Source of the DNA: Faucicola sp048551375
Lineage (GTDB): Bacteria; Pseudomonadota; Gammaproteobacteria; Pseudomonadales; Moraxellaceae
Length of the DNA stretch: 64,000 bases
Reading direction: 5' to 3'
NCBI RefSeq assembly: GCF_048551375.1
Contig: NZ_JBLYZJ010000009.1
Coordinates: forward strand, 1-64,000
The first letter of the stretch is position 1. Each line of letters opens with the position of its first letter. The notes below the pieces were generated by a model, which worked only from the letters and a program-made list of their open reading frames with translations, was not told the DNA's origin and ran no database searches. A program made the position numbers and the translations under genes. This document shows positions 61,462 through 64,000 of the stretch, in pieces.

Positions 61462-61473
61462 ACCATCTATTGA

Positions 61474-64000
61474 TTAACTTTTATTCTTGCTATAGTCTTT
61501 GAGTTCAATGTTAATACCCAACGATTTGATTTCTTTGGTCAATACATTGAACGACTCAGGCATACCCGGTGCCATGTTTTGCTCACCATCCACGATGTTT
61601 TTGTACATACGTGTACGACCTTCAACATCGTCCGATTTAACAGTTAGCATTTCTTGTAGTGTGTAGGCAGCACCATAAGCTTCTAATGCCCATACCTCCA
61701 TCTCACCGAAACGCTGTCCACCAAACTGAGCTTTACCACCCAATGGCTGTTGGGTGACTAATGAGTAAGAACCAGTCGAACGGGCGTGCATTTTGTCATC
61801 AACCAAGTGGTTCAGTTTGAGCATATACATATAACCAACGGTCACTGCACGGTCAAACTGTTGACCTGTACGTCCGTCAAACAAGATTTGTTGACCTGTG
61901 GTTGGCATATCCGCAAGCTCAAGCAAGCCTTTGATTTGGGTTTCTTTTGCACCGTCAAATACGGCTGTACCCATTGGCACACCTGCACGTAGATTTTTTG
62001 ACATGGCAATAATTTCATCATCGGTCATGCTTGCCAAATCCACTTGCTCACCACCAATTTGGTTATAGATTTTATCCAAGAACTCACGCAATTCAGCAAC
62101 AGCAGCCTGTTGTTTTAGCATGTTATCAATCTTGATACCCAAGCCACGTGCTGCACCACCCAAGTGGGTTTCCAAAATCTGACCCACATTCATACGAGAA
62201 GGTACACCCAGCGGATTTAGTACGATGTCAACAGGGTTACCGTTTTCATCATATGGCATATCTTCGATTGGCATAATGCGTGAAACCACACCCTTATTAC
62301 CATGACGACCCGCCATTTTGTCCCCTGGTTGGATACGGCGTTTGACCGCAAGATAGACTTTAACAATTTTTTGTACGCCATGCGTCAAATCATCGCCTGC
62401 GGTCAATTTGCGTTTTTTCTCAGTGAATTTTTCATCAATTTCTTGTTGTTTATCAGTCAAGAAATCAGCGATTTGCGTCAAACGCTCTGCAATATCTTCT
62501 TGAGTTGGTTGGATATCCAACAAGGTTTCGAGCGACATATCCATCAGATTGTCTTCAGCCAATACTGTGCCTGATTTTAGCCCTGCACCACCACTAACCG
62601 TTTGACCTGTTAACAAGGTAATGATGCGTCCACGTGCCGCATTTTCGAAAATACGTAGCTCTTCTTTTAAGTCTTTACGGTAGCTATCAAGCTGGGCTTT
62701 TTCGATGGCAATCGCACGGCTATCTTTTTCAACGCCATCACGTGTAAACACTTGCACGTCAATAACCGTACCTTTGGTGCTTGATGGTACACGCAATGAG
62801 GTATCTTTAACATCCGCCGCTTTTTCACCAAAAATCGCACGCAATAGCTTTTCTTCTGGGGTCAGTTGGGTTTCACCTTTTGGTGTGACTTTACCGACTA
62901 GAATATCGCCACCTTGGACTTCTGCACCGATATACACAATCCCTGCTTCGTCAAGGTTGGCAAGGGCAGCTTCACCCACATTTGGAATATCGCCTGTGAT
63001 TTCTTCTGTACCGAGTTTGGTATCACGAGCCACACAGGTCAATTCTTGAATGTGAATGGTGGTAAAACGGTCTTCTTTAACCACACGCTCAGATAATAAA
63101 ATCGAGTCCTCGAAGTTATAACCATTCCAAGGCACGAATGCCACACGCATATTTTGACCAAGAGCCAGTTCACCTAAGTCGGTTGAAGGACCATCGGCAA
63201 GGATATCGCCATGAGCAATCACATCACCTTGGTTGACAATGATACGTTGGTTAATACAGGTGTTTTGGTTAGAGCGGGTGTATTTGATGAGGTTATAAAT
63301 ATCAATACCTGCTTCACCTGCCTGCATTTCAGCTTCATTGACTTTCACGACAATACGGCTGGCATCAACATCCATAATCACACCGCCACGCTTGGCAATC
63401 ACACACACGCCAGAGTCATGGGCAACGTGACGCTCCATACCTGTACCGACCAATGGCTTGTCTGAGCGAAGCGTTGGCACAGCTTGACGTTGCATGTTTG
63501 AACCCATCAAGGCACGGTTGGCATCGTCATGTTCCAAGAATGGAATCAAGCTGGCTGCCACGGATACCACCTGACGTGGTGATACGTCCATATGGGTCAC
63601 TTTTTCAGGTGGCATACGCACGAAGTCGCCATAACTACGTACCGATACATAATCTTCAGTCAAATTACCTGTGCTATCGACAGGTGAATCTGCTTGAGCA
63701 ATGACCGTACCGACTTCTTCAATCGCTGATAGATATTCGATTTCATCAGTGACTTTGCCATCCACGACTTTACGATATGGGGTTTCTAAAAAGCCAAATT
63801 CGTTAGTCTTAGCATATACCGCCAATGAGTTAATCAAACCAATGTTTGGACCCTCAGGGGTTTCAATCGGACACACACGACCATAATGGGTTTGGTGTAC
63901 GTCACGTACCTCAAAGCCTGCACGTTCACGTGTCAAACCACCTGGACCTAGAGCAGAAACACGGCGTTTATGGGTAATTTCTGACAATGGGTTATTTTGA
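61474..64000 (-). CDS. rpoB: DNA-directed RNA polymerase subunit beta (C-terminal part)
   Basis: Only the last 841 or so residues are in the window; the frame runs off the right edge. Seen: the rifampicin-region end QNNPLSEITHKRRVSALGPG, the GDKMAGRHGNKGVVSRI active-site block and the C-terminal LKDYSKNKS. At positions equal to E. coli 526 and 531 the residues are H and S, the usual susceptible state; earlier positions are not visible. Confidence 0.97.
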   Translation of the reverse strand, partial: QNNPLSEITHKRRVSALGPGGLTRERAGFEVRDVHQTHYGRVCPIETPEGPNIGLINSLAVYAKTNEFGFLETPYRKVVDGKVTDEIEYLSAIEEVGTVIAQADSPVDSTGNLTEDYVSVRSYGDFVRMPPEKVTHMDVSPRQVVSVAASLIPFLEHDDANRALMGSNMQRQAVPTLRSDKPLVGTGMERHVAHDSGVCVIAKRGGVIMDVDASRIVVKVNEAEMQAGEAGIDIYNLIKYTRSNQNTCINQRIIVNQGDVIAHGDILADGPSTDLGELALGQNMRVAFVPWNGYNFEDSILLSERVVKEDRFTTIHIQELTCVARDTKLGTEEITGDIPNVGEAALANLDEAGIVYIGAEVQGGDILVGKVTPKGETQLTPEEKLLRAIFGEKAADVKDTSLRVPSSTKGTVIDVQVFTRDGVEKDSRAIAIEKAQLDSYRKDLKEELRIFENAARGRIITLLTGQTVSGGAGLKSGTVLAEDNLMDMSLETLLDIQPTQEDIAERLTQIADFLTDKQQEIDEKFTEKKRKLTAGDDLTHGVQKIVKVYLAVKRRIQPGDKMAGRHGNKGVVSRIMPIEDMPYDENGNPVDIVLNPLGVPSRMNVGQILETHLGGAARGLGIKIDNMLKQQAAVAELREFLDKIYNQIGGEQVDLASMTDDEIIAMSKNLRAGVPMGTAVFDGAKETQIKGLLELADMPTTGQQILFDGRTGQQFDRAVTVGYMYMLKLNHLVDDKMHARSTGSYSLVTQQPLGGKAQFGGQRFGEMEVWALEAYGAAYTLQEMLTVKSDDVEGRTRMYKNIVDGEQNMAPGMPESFNVLTKEIKSLGINIELKDYSKNKS

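Noticed and set aside
61474..64000. Rifampicin-resistance change in rpoB
   Set aside because: Visible codons equal to E. coli 526 and 531 encode the usual H and S; the rest of the region lies outside the window.

Overview
The window looks like chromosome of a gammaproteobacterium of the family Moraxellaceae, most likely Moraxella or a close relative. The evidence is an A+T-rich composition, Moraxellaceae/pseudomonad-like protein sequences, and the gene order mrcA / pilMNOPQ-aroK-aroB-SPOR protein-gltB-gltD, which is typical of Acinetobacter, Psychrobacter and Pseudomonas relatives. Species cannot be settled from the sequence alone.

Layout: (1) 82-14282, minus strand: the complete S10, spc and alpha ribosomal protein operons (rpsJ to rplQ, including secY, rpmD, rpmJ and rpoA), with a visible promoter for each operon and a terminator after rplQ. 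(2) 14256-18887, minus: an acyltransferase-3 membrane enzyme, maf, and mreBCD for rod-shape control. (3) 19202-23459, plus: gatC, gatA and gatB, making the tRNA amidotransferase, with one unrelated small gene inserted between each pair. (4) 23534-32207: tRNA-Pro(GGG) with an 8.5-kb integrated element between two perfect 110-bp direct repeats. It carries a P4-type integrase, a RelE/HigB-like toxin with an unusual antitoxin, an AlpA-type regulator, a chain of overlapping small genes, a primase-helicase, a candidate origin and a zinc-ribbon protein. (5) 32424-32832: a minus-strand tRNA operon (Pro-UGG, Arg-UCU, His-GUG). (6) 32968-38801: nadA, an MgtC/DUF4010 membrane protein, a lone flippase and a hydrolase lipoprotein. 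(7) 38942-53346, minus: gltD, gltB, a SPOR-domain protein, aroB, aroK and pilQPONM. (8) 53547-56306, plus: mrcA (PBP1A). (9) 56444 to the right edge, minus: a DUF6586-like protein, rpoC and the C-terminal part of rpoB.

Most of the window is core machinery: ribosomes, RNA polymerase, Sec export, cell wall and shape, type IV pili, glutamate synthesis and the shikimate pathway. Four of the strongest housekeeping promoters (S10, spc, alpha, tRNA-Pro) share the same -35 hexamer, TTGCAA.

The accessory material is the tRNA-Pro element, the two small genes inside the gat cluster, and several families of intergenic palindromic repeats. The element has integration, regulation and replication genes but no recognisable capsid, tail or packaging gene, so it resembles a phage satellite or minimal integrative island. 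Points that stand out are the composite antitoxin, paired ACGGTATA sites at both ends, an iteron-like dyad region downstream of the primase, and a duplicated tRNA terminator within the attachment repeats.
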